DNA of 64,000 nucleotides from Channallabes apus (GCA_030522415.1 CM060108.1:42360256-42424255), one strand, 5' to 3'. Shown: positions 46,420 to 58,452, counted from the stretch's first letter. Made by a program: numbers and translations. Notes: generated from the sequence alone by a model not told the origin.

Positions 46420-46905
46420 GATGTTTGAAAAGTAGCCATTATGTTGAGGAGTAATTAATAAATCATTTGCATATGTTGATCCGGAGCACTGGTTCTGTTC
46501 TAAGGATGAGAAGCACCTGAGGGGCGCGATAGCAGCAGACAGCATGCAGGCTCGGGAAAAAACGCTCCTTTGCTTTTTACTCGGAAAACACTAGCAACTA
46601 ATTAGCCTCTAATTGCCAATATTTTGGCAGGTGTTTGCGGTGCCCAGGTGGAAAGAGCTCATCACGGCAATCCTCAAGCGATGCGTTCTCTCGTCCGGGG
46701 CAGCTTGCAGTGTGGGATGATAGATTAACAAGGATTCCATCATCATTAATGTGAGCGCTAAGTCTGCACTGTGTTATTAATGCCATTAAGCTAACAATGG
46801 AAATCAACCACTGGGTTAGTGTTGGGTTGCTTGCCATTATGAAACATGCTGAGGTCCCATTAGGAGGTTGCAATTGGCAGGAGATTATGGTACAATGCTA
46901 TAATG
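46420..46905. promoter_or_regulatory. Strong candidate conserved enhancer block
   Basis: About 480 bp, repeat-free, with dense homeodomain-type cores (aggagtaattaataaatc, caactaattagcctctaatt, gttattaatgccattaagct), a caggtggaaag E-box and a tcatttgcatatg octamer-like site. No splice sites or recognisable protein. This is the clearest enhancer-like block in the window, though conservation cannot be tested here. Confidence 0.4.
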
Positions 46906-47459
46906 CTATTTTATATATTAGATATAGTTTCATAGCTCGTTATGATGATTTAAGAATTAATATGTATGCAAATTTGTAATTATATACAAAGTTAAGTTCG
47001 CACAACTATTTCAAGTAAATAAACTTACTTGATTATCATGTTAGTTGGGGCAAGAACTAAGATGGACTGGAGGGGAACCTATTATGTTTCTGAAAAATCT
47101 GAAGGGCAAAATTTTATTTATTGGTGTTTTTGTTTTTATTTTTCTCCACTAGTAACAATTTCAAGAACGGAAAGTCTATTCAAGGTTATGGATGGATGGA
47201 TGGATGGACGGATAGATTGACGGATGGATGGATGGATGGATGGATGTGTGGTACTACAGTATGTTAAAGTATTTTGGGCTTTTAACATTATATGATGCTA
47301 CATCGGAATGTCCATGTATTAGATGGTCCATGTATTTGTCTTTTCTGACACAACCCTTGAGTTTTGACTGTGCTTGAGACAGGCACTATGAGTACACTGA
47401 ATGGTACAACCCCTGTGGGTGGATTGGACTTGAGGCAATACTGGACCTCCCATGGTAGA
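46906..47459. other. AT-rich sequence with (GGAT)n at 47188-47247
   Basis: Interrupted GGAT/GGAC microsatellite; otherwise nothing recognised. Confidence 0.5.
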
Positions 47460-47750
47460 GACAAGAAAACATCAATGCTAGATATTCAACTGACTCTTAA
47501 ATGTTTTTTTTTTCAACTTTTAAGTCTATCTGTTCCAATTATTTTGCTCAACTGAAAAACGGAGTGGTCTGCCCTCAAAGGTGCCATGTTCTAACACATT
47601 ACTAATGTAAAGTTCATAAACTCAAGGCTGAAATTCTGATCTGTAACCTCACTGTCATATTTTAAGACCAAGCTTAAATGTCTTCAGTGTTTAGGAAAAA
47701 CAAAAGAACTGGCCTTGCTGTTCCAATACTTTTGAAGGGAGGGCTGTATA
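47460..47750 (-). mobile_element. Tc1/mariner-type terminal fragment
   Basis: The right end, reverse complemented, is tacagccctcccttcaaaag followed by tattggaacagcaaggccag, a Tc1-like terminus. The interior is non-coding and no left terminus is found. Confidence 0.5.
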
Positions 47751-48475
47751 AAGTTAATTCAGGGAAACTTTTCCTGAAGTCTTTGCCTTGCTAGGAAATT
47801 TCTAACTAAATTTAAAGTTCCTAAAGAACCTTGTGCAGTTTAAATATTCTCAATATGTGTCATGGATCGTGATTAGAAGGTGGGAGGTGAACTACAAAAC
47901 TGCTAATTTCTTTGCTGACTCAATTTTCCTGCTCAATAGTTCCTGTGGATTGTTTTGCAACATGTTTCCAAACTGTCAAATCGAGAACTTAAAGTGTTAA
48001 AATATAAATTCATGGACTGGTGATGCAGCTTTAAAAAAAAATGCAACCCCAGAGAGCTTACTTAAATATTGAGGCAAGGAGGAGTTTTTTCTCCCCTTCT
48101 TCCCTAGCATCGTTGACATTTTGGCAGTGAGACTGGATCAAACTCTTATGATTCCCCTAAGAGTTTACATCCCCCCTCCCTATTGCCAGTAAAGTGCTGA
48201 GCAAGCGGAATGCCAAGCACTTGATGAAGAGAAATGGAAAGCACACAGCCAGCAAGACATCATTAGAGCACATCTCTCATTTCCACGTGTAGGAATGTAC
48301 ACAGATGTCTAGTGGGGGGAAAGGAACGAAGTCTGGCTGCTTGGCGTGCAGGTTAAATCCCTACTCAGTGCTCGTCACTGATGTCTAGGCACATGAAAAA
48401 TGAGACTACTGAAAAACGTACTTTTGCTAGCAGAGAACAGAAACGGTGATGGATTTTTTTTGTTTTTCCAATTTT
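47751..48475. other. Intergenic sequence, nothing recognised
   Basis: No gene, RNA or transposon end. Confidence 0.35.
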
Positions 48476-49470
48476 ATTTATATAGCGCTTTTAACAATGG
48501 TCATTGTCTCAAAGCAGCTTCACAAAAATGAAAAGAGAATTTGAAAAGAAAAGTTATGGAAGTGTGTATGTGTGAGAAAAATGTGTCTAGATAATACTGA
48601 GATTGTCCCTGATGAGCAGGACAAGGGTGACGACGTCAGTGGCAAGGAAAAACTCAGGGAGATGGCAATAGGAAGAAACCTTGAGAGGAACCAGACTCAA
48701 CAGGGAACCCATCCTCATCTGGGTGATAACGGATAGAAATTATATAACATCATGTGTGTTATACAGCTGAAAGTTCCAGCTGGATCTGGTCCTTCTCTGG
48801 ATGCCTCAGGATCCTCGCAGGGTTGGCCTATGTCTACTGAAGCTGGCACAATCTCCAGATGCATCACTTCTTTTATAAATCTGGTTGGGATTGGAGCTAA
48901 CAAGCATGACCGCTCTTCCTGTCCTATACCTGAAAAGCACTGAAAATCTAAATGTGAAGCTTTAGACTGAACTGGATCATGAGATGCTATTAAAGGTTGA
49001 ACCTCTGTTATTTTCTTCCTGATACTATCCATTTTTTCATTGAACAAGTCCATAAAGTCTTCACTTCTAAACTGTGATGGGATACTCTCTGCAGGCATCA
49101 TAGGTTTTGTTGTGGACGCTCCCAGAAAACATTCTAGTTACCAACAAATCTCTTTTGTTGACACCAAGATTGTAACCATTCATGAAAGACAAATAATCTA
49201 CTGAACCTCTCGATTCCTCGCTGAAATGTGGGAAGCGGTCCTCAACCAGGCTTCTGAAGTTCTTCTTTAGGATCTCCATCTGCCTCAGTCTGGTGTCGTT
49301 CGTGTCAGGATGAAGGACCGCAGCTCTAATGTTCTTCCTCAAGGCGTCCGTGCAGGACGATGGAGTCACCAATGATCAGAACGAGAGGAGCAAAGTGGTT
49401 TCAGGTCGAGATCTTGAAGATGGGTGGTGACGGAGGGGGAGAGGCTCTCGCCCGGGGCCTGGTGCACGTC
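48476..49470 (-). mobile_element. Internally deleted L2/CR1-like LINE with ORF1 esterase and ORF2 relics
   Basis: Reading leftward, 49380-49100 is a broken ORF1: IIGDS (SGNH-hydrolase block I), NDTRLRQMEILKKNF, GPLPTFQRGIERFSRLF and NVFWER are visible across two frames with stops. Next, 49101-48950 reads MDLFNEKMDSIRKKI and LLAPIPTRFIKEV, which corresponds to the segment just before the reverse transcriptase of L2/CR1 ORF2. The RT itself is missing. 48745-48476 is the 3' UTR, ending in the gaagctgctttgagacaatg / gcgctatataaata-type tail. A genuine L2-type LINE carries an ORF1 esterase, so the order supports one deleted element. Confidence 0.7.
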
Positions 49471-49910
49471 TTCCGCTGCTGCTGGATCCAGGCTGATTTT
49501 CACTGATGCTGTTGCATTGGTTGGATAAATATTACATCCTGCAGCAACATGATCTATTCAGCGCATCACTGTGGTGGAAAAGATATATAAGAGATTTAGA
49601 GTTTGATGGACAGGAAGCAGACATGTGTCCTTTCATTGTGAACAGACTCAGGGCTCAGGAGCTGACATTTTTACATCCAGGTGGGTTTGTGTAATATAAT
49701 ATAGAACAGAACCCAGGTATCGCTATGCATAAATTATACTGTAATCCTTCCGACATGATGTCGCATCCAACTGAAGACAGTTCCTCTTGCATAAATGATT
49801 TTACATTTATTCAGTAAGATTTAATTCATGTGGAAATAATTCCTCATGCTCCCAGAACCACCTTTTCATTACTTGAGAAGGTGGTTCTGTAAATTTCACA
49901 ATATTTCAGA
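49471..49910. other. Intergenic sequence, nothing recognised
   Basis: A short inverted pair, ccagaaccaccttttcatta / ttgagaaggtggttctg (49855-49889), forms a hairpin. No gene. Confidence 0.4.
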
Positions 49911-49916
49911 ATATAT

Positions 49917-50130
49917 TTATAATATACCCGTGCCAGCAGGAAAGAAAAACTCTATACATGTGATGACCTGGTGATTCAGTACATTCAGGTCGTCAGCTGA
50001 CTTCATTTTGTTGCCACATAATATTGCTGAGTCTAGACCTGAGCAACTGAAGCAACCCCTGATCATCACACTGCCTCCGGAGGCTTGTACAGTGGACACT
50101 ATGCATGATGGGGGCATCATGCACTTCCCT
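49917..50130 (-). pseudogene. Tc1-like transposase fragment
   Basis: The open frame contains ASGGSVMIRGCFSCSGL and SADDLNVLNHQV then EFFFPAGTG. These are the glycine-rich block and the segment before the second catalytic D of a Tc1 transposase. It breaks off just before the catalytic D. It is the same family as 21890-22150 and 58285-59473. Confidence 0.8.
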
Positions 50131-50399
50131 TCTTATCCTGGCACGCCCATCACTCCGGAATAGGGCTGAAGGGTTATTAATCCAGTTGCGGCAATTTCAA
50201 ATCCATATAATTTATTTATTTATTTTCTTGATGCATCCCAATAATTTGACCCTTTCGAAAAGGCGACTTTTATTTTGGCCAGGCAACGTATATACTGTAC
50301 CAACACATGGTACATACAAGTCTGCGACCCTAATATTGATAATAAATCTATAAAAATATTCCTTTCACCTTCATTTTTAGATTTATACACAATATCACT
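50131..50399. other. Intergenic sequence, nothing recognised
   Basis: No gene. Confidence 0.3.
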
Positions 50400-50990
50400 C
50401 CGTGATATCATCCCTTCCATTCTGTTGTTCGACCTTGAGCTAGTGCGATGCTCTCGGGCTCTTTCTAGAACAGTCCTTGCTGTTTCCCATGATCCACTGG
50501 GAGTAGCGAGGGCTGTGGCATGGCGGCACTGCGCGGTGCTGGCAGCCGATCAAAAGCAAACACGCTTCCTGTGCTCATTCTAATTATAACTGCACACATA
50601 CACACACACACAGACACACACACAACTATAAACACAAATAGTTAGTAAGTGATAGCTAGCACTCGTGGCCTGGAGGAATGCCTAACAGACAGCATGCTAA
50701 TCAGGCTACCTTTTGCCACGGGCTATTTAGGGAATAGCGTCTCATCCCACCAATTCCCTATGCCGAGCTACGGAATAAAGGAGGGAAAAGGGCTAGCGAA
50801 TTCCCACGTCGCACCATTCAAGGACAAAAGGATCTCAGATGGATCTTTATCTTCGCTCTTGGCGAATATCCATACCAATTATAGCAAACACACAAACGGC
50901 ACACAGAGAGTGAGTCAGAAATGTGCAGGGCACGACTGAGATTACGGACAACACGCACGTACGAGGAACAATGCTTCCTCTGATGTGTTA
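50400..50990. promoter_or_regulatory. Candidate conserved noncoding block
   Basis: Balanced composition and repeat-poor except for a CA-rich stretch at 50590-50625. Motifs include cattctaattataactgc, gcatgctaatcaggctac and catccataccaattatagc. No exon pattern. Confidence 0.3.
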
Positions 50991-52398
50991 ATGGCAAGAA
51001 TTGGTTTCTCGGGAGAGCATTCAGGTGGCAAGAACGGCGGTCAACGTCTAAGATTTACAGCAATTCTTTATAAATCAATTACAGAAATATCATTGTGTAT
51101 GGCATATGTATGTGTGAATGCATTTTAATGCACTGCTCTCTGAAGACATTGCAATCTCGGAAGTCCTTTTCAACCTTAGTATGCTCTCTCTCTCCCTCCC
51201 TCTAGTGACGGCGGTGTCCCTCCAGAGCCTGGATCTTCTCCAGGATCGGGTGTCTGGGTGGAGCAGGCTCGGGCACAAAGCACATGCTGAGCTCCGCAGG
51301 ACCCCCCCCCCCCCACACACACACACACACACAAGTAACCAGCCCCTGGCGCTGACATACGCCTCTCAAGGACGTGGAGAAGTGGGCCATCATGCGTCTC
51401 TCCTGCTCAGTTTTAATACAGGACAGGATGAGCACTCTAAACAACAACAACAACAACAACAACAAAACTGATCTGAAGTGTATATAATAGTCAGTATCTA
51501 TTCTATTTAAAAATCATTTAAAATTTTGGTCAATGTTTTAAATGTGCTTCATAAAAATAAAGACATACTGTATTTCATCCTAAATATACAAAGTTTAAAC
51601 ACTTAAAATGTTTGACAGAGCACTGTCTCAGCTCTTCATGTGTCCGTGTCTTCAGAGTCATGCTCTGTACCTTCCCCCTGAGGGCATGGCTGTAGTCAGA
51701 TCACGCTGTTTTTTTAGGACGCACACCATCTTCTCCCTGCTGCTCTGCCTCTGATCGACCCATTCCCTTATCCCGTTCCTGTAATGGACACAGACCGAGC
51801 AGGACGCCGTCTCCATCTTCTACCGGGACATCATGTGCTCTTCCTGTTATCATCTGGGGCAGCGGGAAAGCCTCCCTTCATCGCCGCATCTCCTAAACCG
51901 AGCGAGCAGGGGGAACCTTGAGGCCCAACTCACCGCTTTTCAAATTTAATGCTCAGCCTGACGTCCCGCTGGATCAATGGCATTATTTTCCTCATACGAT
52001 GGCGTGGTGAGAGGCGGCAGGCAGGGGGGGGTTTAGCCCCGGTGTGGACCCGGCCGCATTGATTTAGACCACGCTGAACTACGTGCATCTTGGGCAGAAT
52101 GGTGTATTTGAGGAAGGTGATAGGAGTCCTGTGCCAGAGAAGAGGCTGGAGATCAGGGCAGGTGCCAGAGACATTGAAAACAACAATGTTTACAGATTAG
52201 AGCAAGAGAGAACACATTACAACTATTAGATACTTGATTTAAGTGTAATGCATTAAGTGTAATACATTAAGTGTTTGTGCGCTTTTGCCAAAGATCAAAG
52301 GAAGTCCTCCTTCCCACCAAAAAGGTGTAAGAGACAAAAAATGCAATGGAAGATGATGGAAGAATGTGAAGAAAAAGAAAACAGACACGAAAATGACA
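50991..52398. other. Intergenic sequence with small microsatellites
   Basis: Poly-C/(CA)n at 51302-51332 and (AAC)n at 51441-51466. 51860-52060 is GC-rich and repeat-poor. Frames around 51090-51471 run through the CA tract and are not genes. Confidence 0.4.
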
Positions 52399-52399
52399 T

Positions 52400-52705
52400 T
52401 GCTTTTATTCATTCATTGAATTATTCTCTATACCGCTTGTCCTATACAGGGTCGCAGGGTTGCAGTCTGAACCTTATCCCAAAAGACTTCAGGCACGAGC
52501 CGTGGGTACAGGCTGGACAAGGTTCCCATCCATCACAGGACAGACACATGCACACACCACAAGACAATTTGGGAATATCAATTAGTACCTGATGGAAACC
52601 CATCAAGCACAGGGAGAACATGCAAACTTCACACACACATGCACATAGACCGAAAGTGGGAATCGGACCCGTGACCCTGGAGATGAAAGACCACACTGAT
52701 AACTA
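52400..52705 (-). mobile_element. tRNA-derived SINE, diverged copy
   Basis: attcattcattgaattattc tail, ataccgcttgtcctatacag, ggagaacatgcaaacttcac and a decayed tRNA head near 52660-52705. Same family as 35416-35792. Confidence 0.8.
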
Positions 52706-53070
52706 CTATGTAAAAACATATACTGTATATGTTTGCGTAGGTATTTAATATCTGTGCTGTGAAAGCTCTAGGTTTACACACATGTAAGATATCATGCACT
52801 AATGAGGACAGAATTGGCTAACAGCTCTTCTGGATACACAAGCAGCTTATTTCAAATATCATCCATTAGACTGTGAATCTAAATGAAGACCAAACAGCAT
52901 TCTAAAGAAATAGCTAAAGATATAGTCAAAAATACGTCCAAGATAATATAATACCCAGTATTTGGGTATCGCAGTGAACACAATTGGAAGTTTCAGTAAA
53001 ATTCTTTTCTTCACACATCTCAGTTTGTTGGGAAGTTGGGGTCAAAACACAGGGTCAGCCATGATACAGC
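52706..53070. other. Intergenic sequence, nothing recognised
   Basis: No gene. Confidence 0.3.
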
Positions 53071-53074
53071 AGAG

Positions 53075-53187
53075 AGGGTTAAGGGCCTTGCTCAAGGGCC
53101 CACCAGTGGCAGCTTAGTGGTGCTGGGGCTTGAAGCCTTCTGCTCAGTAACCCAGAGCCTTAACCACTGAGCCACTGCTGCCCCAAA
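53075..53187 (-). mobile_element. tRNA-derived SINE head
   Basis: Reverse complement reads ggggcagcagtggctcagtg (A box), aaggcttcaagccccag (B box) and gggcccttgagcaaggccc. Same family as 16263-16509; the 3' part is absent. Confidence 0.8.
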
Positions 53188-53279
53188 ACACATAAAAGCT
53201 TTGCAACAGCAAAGGCCACAAAAATGAGTTGAACTCTTCAGTGTTGCTCTCCACAGAAATCTTTAGGAAAAGACAAAAG

Positions 53280-54440
53280 ATTTGTATGCACATCATAGAA
53301 CCTAGGGACAAGCTCGTGCTCAAACCTCAAAGCCTCAGAGCAAATGCGGTCTTATGAGGGACGCCAAAAAGAGATCAACAATCACTCTAAAGGAGTTGCA
53401 GAATGTAGTGGCTGAGGAGTGAAGATGGACCAGTCAACAATAACAAGACGTCTGCAAACAACCGGTCCGTATAGGAGAGTGAATAGGAGGGAAAAATGGA
53501 CTGAAGACAAGGAAAAAAAAACATCTCTTCACAACATGTTTGAAGTTTACCAGAAAGCAACAGATTGAACCTGTTAAAAAGTGGATAAAGGTTTGTGGGA
53601 GAAAAACGCACAATTGTGTCCATGTGACCAATTCATAACAATACCATTCGCTGATTAGTGAAGTATGGAGAGATGGCGGCATCATGCCGTAGAGATCATG
53701 TGAGTGTTACTCAGCAGAGAGGATGCTGCAAGACAATCTGCTTCACTCTGCTCTAACTCTTAATGCTTAAGTTAAAGGTTGGAAGTAAATTCCCCTTTCA
53801 TTCATTCATCTTCTATACCGCTTTATCCTGGATTTAGGGTCGCGGGGACCTGGAGCCTATCCCAGGAGACTCAGGGCACTAGGCGGGGTACACCCTGGAC
53901 AGCGTGCCAATCCATCGCAGAGCACACACACATACACACACACACACTCATTCACACACTATGGTCAATTTGGGAACGCCAATTAGCCTAATCTGCATGT
54001 CTTTGGACTGTGGGAGGAAACCGGAGTACCCGGAGGAAACCCACCAAGCACGGGAAGAACATGCAAACTCCATGCACACAGAGACGGGAATCGAGCCTGG
54101 CCGGGGAATCGAACCCGGACACTGGAGGTGCAAGGCGACAGTGCTTAAATTCCCCTTTCAGCAGGAAAATGATTTGAAGCTCAAGGCCAAAGCACTACAA
54201 GGTTGGTCTATCATCCAAATTATTAATATCCTAAAGCCAAAGTCCAGATCTGAATGACTGTGGAAATCTGTGGAACCGGTTAAAAAGTTTGGAAAGTTTC
54301 ATCCAAGCAACCTGGAGACAATCTTCCAGAAAGTTTAGATCCAAATCACTCCTAGTGCTCAAAGCTGGTAAAAACTTATGCAAAAGACAAATGATTGCAG
54401 CATTGCAGTTCTACAAAGTACTAGTCTAAATGTGACTAAA
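53280..54440 (+). pseudogene. Old Tc1-like transposon split by a SINE
   Basis: Left of the SINE are diverged transposase codons, including a gagatggcggcatcatgccg block (glycine-rich segment). Across the SINE the target sequence and right flank join to read KFPFQQENDLKLKAKA, the block that carries the second catalytic D (here E). Further right come ctgtggaaatctgtggaacc, agcaacctggagacaatctt and gctggtaaaaacttatgcaa, also Tc1. Numerous stops; termini not identified. Confidence 0.75.
53801..54145 (-). mobile_element. tRNA-derived SINE inside Tc1 catalytic codons, with 15-bp TSD
   Basis: Same family and orientation as 35416-35792, truncated in the tRNA head. Perfect 15-bp duplications, taaattcccctttca, lie at 53786-53800 and 54146-54160. 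Removing the SINE and one duplication restores uninterrupted Tc1 sequence, proving insertion after the Tc1. Confidence 0.93.
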
Positions 54441-55473
54441 CTAATTTGCTGGCAAATAAAACATTCTGACGTGGAAAACGTATTTCAGATGCGTATTTGT
54501 AATCCAGATGAACCTGATAACATTTCATATATTTTTTTAAATAACTAGTATTCCCTTTGCACAGTTTGTGACAGACTGCACTGATTTTAGACCATTTATA
54601 GTACAAACCAGAACTTTCTATGCCATGGAACCGAAAAGCTTGATGAAAGCCTGACTCACTGTGAGGAACTGACACCCAAGTCAGATTTGTTGCCCTAAAG
54701 ACAACTAAAGACTGTCACCGGCACAGTTTAATAAACGTCTTACTCAGACTGTTGCTAAAACACTTGTCTATCTATAGTCCACCAGGACTGGTAATGGCAA
54801 CATCAAAAGGAAAAGAAAACATGCTAATGGACTGAAAAATCTTGTGATGTCATGTTTGTTTATGCACAAGCCCAGGTCATAGAAGCCGTAGTTTTCTTCA
54901 ATCGCCATGATAATATTTAGTACATGCCCTAACCGAATAACATTTAGTTTATTTACATCACTACTGCATCGCTATATTTCTAGTCCCTTGTAGGGTTGCA
55001 TCAATCAATCTATAGGGTATTCAAGTTTCATCAACGTGCATATTATTGTTTAAATGAATTTTATTTTGGAAATAATTTATTAAATATATGATTAATCAAT
55101 AAATACTATTGCTTTAATGTTTTTCAGTGGCATTTCTATTCTCCCTTATACTTTAACAACACTCAAATGCTTTACTTGTGGTTGAGATTCAAGAGAGAAC
55201 CACCCACCTCACACACAGAGGGATGTAATGAGACAATCGGCTACAGGTGTTCAGAAGTAAAACACTAAAGGCGTGGGTGTTACATGTGCAGCGCCATTAA
55301 GAACTGCGTTACCTCACAGGAGATAATTACTTGTAATTAAGAAAGTTTCTGAAAAGTCAAAACTTCAAAAGTTTTCTGAGGATGTTTGTTGATTATATAT
55401 ATTTTTCCTCTTATTAGGTGACACTTGGCTTGACAATAATCCCGGTACCCAAAGTGATAGTATTCTATACTTA
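54441..55473. other. Intergenic sequence, nothing recognised
   Basis: AT-rich; no gene, RNA or transposon end. Confidence 0.35.
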
Positions 55474-55475
55474 TA

Positions 55476-57075
55476 CAGTGGTGTGAAAAACTATTTGCCC
55501 CCTCCTGATTTCTTATTCTTTTGCATGTTTGTCACACAAAATGTTTCTGATCATCAAACACATTTAACTATTAGTCAAAGATAACACAAGTAAACACAAA
55601 ATGCAGTTTTTAAATGAGGGGTTTTATTATTTAGGGAGAAAAAAAATCCAAACCTACATGGCCCTGTGTGAAAAAGTAATTGCCCCCTGAACCTAATAAC
55701 TGGTTGGGCCACCCTTAGCAGCAATAACTGCAATCAAGCGTTTGCGATAACTTGCAACGAGTCTTTTACAGCGCTCTGGAAGAATTTTGGCCCACTCATC
55801 TTTGCAGAATTGTTGTAATTCAGCTTTATTTGAGGGTTTTCTAGCATGAACCGCCTTTTTAAGGTCATGCCACAACATCTCAATAGGATTCAGGTCAGGA
55901 CTTTGACTAGGCCACTCCAAAGTCTTCATTTTGTTTTTCTTCAGCCATTCAGAGGTGGATTTGCTGGTGTGTTTTGGGTCATTGTCCTGCTGCAGCACCC
56001 AAGATCGCTTCAGCTTGAGTTGACGAACAGATGGCCGGACATTCTCCTTCAGGATTTTTTGGTAGACAGTAGAATTCATGGTTCCATCTATCACAGCAAG
56101 CCTTCCAGGTCCTGAAGCAGCAAAACAACCCCAGACCATCACACTACCACCACCATATTTTACTGTTGGTATGATGTTCTTGTTCTGAAATGCTGTGTTA
56201 CTTTTACGCCAGATGTAACGGGACACGCACCTTCCAAAAAGTTCAACATTTGTCTCGTCGGTCCACAAGGTATTTTCCCAAAAGTCTTGGCAATCATTGA
56301 GATGTTTTTTAGCAAAATTGAGACGAGCCTTAATGTTCTTTTTGCTTAAAAGTAGTTTGCGCCTTGGAAATCTGCCATGCAGGCCGTTTTTGCCCAGTCT
56401 CTTTCTTATGGTGGAGTCGTGAACACTGACCTTAATTGAGGCAAGTGAGGGCTGCAGTTCTTTAGATGTTGTCCTGGGGTCTTTTGTGGCCTCTCGGATG
56501 AGTTGTCTCTGCGCTCTTGGGGTAATTTTGGTCGGCCGGCCACTCCTGGGAAGGTTCACCACTGTTCCATGTTTTTGCCATTTGTGGATAATGGCTCTCA
56601 CTGTGGTTCGCTGGAGTCCCAAAGCTTTAGAAATGGCTTTATAACCTTTACCAGACTGATTTCTCATTTGTTCCTGAATTTCTTTGGATCTTGGCATGAT
56701 GTCTAGCTTTTGAGGTGCTTTTGGTCTACTTCTCTGTGTCAGGTAGCTCCTATTTAAGTGATTTCTTGATTGAAACAGGTGTGGCAGTAATCAGGCCTGG
56801 GGTGACTACAGAAATTGAACTCAGGTGTGATAAACCACAGTTAAGTTATTTTTTAACAAGGGGGGCAATCACTTTTTCACACAGGGCCATGTAGATTTGG
56901 AGTTTTTTTTCTCCCTTAATAACGTAAACCTTCATTTAAAAACTGCATTTTGTGTTCAATTATGTTATCTTTGACTAATAGTTAACGGTTTTTGATGAGC
57001 AGAAACATTTAAGTGTGACAAACATGCAAAAGAATAAGAAATCAGGAAGGGGGCAAATAGTTTTTCACACCACTG
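55476..57075 (-). mobile_element. Tc1-like element, copy 3, complete ends
   Basis: TA-flanked with the same inverted/direct repeat organisation as the copies at 26.4 and 32.2 kb; 1600 bp. The shorter length is mostly the 18-bp coding deletion and small losses in the inverted repeats. Confidence 0.92.
55693..56697 (-). CDS. Tc1-like transposase, 334 residues, 6-residue deletion
   Basis: Open from MPRSKEIQEQMR to KGGPTSY. An in-frame 18-bp deletion removes the residues between MR and QSGKGYKAIS, that is, the first helix region of the first HTH. The catalytic D (WTDETNVELF), second D (QQDNDPKHT) and E (SPDLNPIEM) are all present. The damaged DNA-binding region probably reduces end recognition, but the frame is otherwise intact. 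Confidence 0.92.
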   Translation of the reverse strand: MPRSKEIQEQMRNQSGKGYKAISKALGLQRTTVRAIIHKWQKHGTVVNLPRSGRPTKITPRAQRQLIREATKDPRTTSKELQPSLASIKVSVHDSTIRKRLGKNGLHGRFPRRKLLLSKKNIKARLNFAKKHLNDCQDFWENTLWTDETNVELFGRCVSRYIWRKSNTAFQNKNIIPTVKYGGGSVMVWGCFAASGPGRLAVIDGTMNSTVYQKILKENVRPSVRQLKLKRSWVLQQDNDPKHTSKSTSEWLKKNKMKTLEWPSQSPDLNPIEMLWHDLKKAVHARKPSNKAELQQFCKDEWAKILPERCKRLVASYRKRLIAVIAAKGGPTSY

Positions 57076-57079
57076 TATA

Positions 57080-57370
57080 TGGATCAGTCATAGCTGTAAA
57101 AAAAACAAAAAAAACATTAACATTACAACCACCTACAGTAGGTTTTGAGTTCCTCTCATACCACTGGGGCAGATCTGGCCCACTTGGTGCATATCTCTGC
57201 CGTGCCTCTGGGTGTGTCCTTGCTTGTCAGATTGGGATCTGGGGAGTTTGATGGCTGGGTTGCGTCAGGAGCTGTGGTGAACCGGGTTTTCTGGTGCATG
57301 CACCTCAATCATGGACAGGACTGGCTTTTCTGTGGGATTGGCCTGAACGGGTTGGACTTTGGTTCTTTTT
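57080..57370. other. Unassigned sequence beside decayed Tc1 miniature
   Basis: Repeat-poor, GC-balanced, TG-rich reading frame without recognised content. Possibly the missing part of the adjacent transposon. Confidence 0.3.
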
Positions 57371-57374
57371 GTAA

Positions 57375-57775
57375 AACAATTCTGAAGGCATCCAAAATAT
57401 GCAACAATCTCCTTTGAGCAGTTGATCTTGAGCTGTATCGGCTACTTATGCTCTGTAAATCCTTCATATGAGGTGCTGTTTGTTAATTGGTGATTTCTGA
57501 GGCTGGTAACTCTAAATGAAAGTTTTGGTCTTGCTTTCCTGGGAAGACCTTCATGAGAGCCATGAGAGTTTCATAATGGTGTTTTATGGGTTTCGCAAAT
57601 GCACTTGACACAATACTGTTCATGCAAGAACTATTCCAGAACATCTGACCTTCATGTCTTAACATAACAACTGACTGTTGTTGCTACTTAATTATCTAAT
57701 TTCATATGTGTTATTTCATAGTTTTGAATCTTCAGTATTGTTCTAGAATGTAGAAGATAAACCCAAATTTGTGTC
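57375..57775 (-). pseudogene. Decayed relative of the DNA-binding-domain-only Tc1 miniature
   Basis: It aligns along its length with 37728-38170: ggcatccaaaatatgcaaca, cctttgagcagttgat, cttcatgagagccatgagag, cttgacacaatactgttcat. The frame is broken and the termini are lost, so it is older than copies A and B. Confidence 0.75.
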
Positions 57776-58282
57776 CAAAATTTGGTGAACTGCAGGTGAA
57801 AGTTATACAGAAAGTACAGCTGTCATTTATCAAATAAAATGTGTGTGGAATACACTGACAGTAAAACTCATTGGCAATCAGAGCTCATTTTCAGTGCATA
57901 TTTGCCTTTCGATGAAATTTTAATCATCATAACACTGCACTGATTTATTGTAGATGAAAAAGAAAGTTAATTAAATAACCTCCTCTCTCTAGAAGATGGA
58001 ACAGTATGCAGTCACCAAGAGAAGTCTTCCGTGTTGCCAAAGTATTCACTAAAATCTTATATACTGAGAAAAGTTCAGTATTTTGAACTAATTCTTAGTT
58101 GTTCTTGGGGTTTGGTGTTATGAGAAAAAGGTGTAAAAAGGTAAAGTAAAAAGGTGACTACTTTACTGATGGGTATTTAATGCCGTGAACCTTGGTAAGT
58201 GCATGTAATAAGCACACTTCTGATGTGGTGTGGTGGTGAAGTCCAACTGCTGACAGTGTTTAGAACAGGGATGTCTCCACAG
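57776..58282. other. Intergenic sequence, nothing recognised
   Basis: AT-rich; no gene. Confidence 0.35.
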
Positions 58283-58452
58283 TACATTGCCTGGCCAAAA
58301 AAAGACACCTTCTGGATTTAAATCAGCAAATACTTACGGTAAGAGCTTTTATTTGAATAATTACCACAGGGGTTACTATTTTTCAGCTGGCGATAATTCT
58401 TTTAATCATACCTGAATAAGTGAGAAGCTTCCCATTTCTTCAACAAAAAGAT

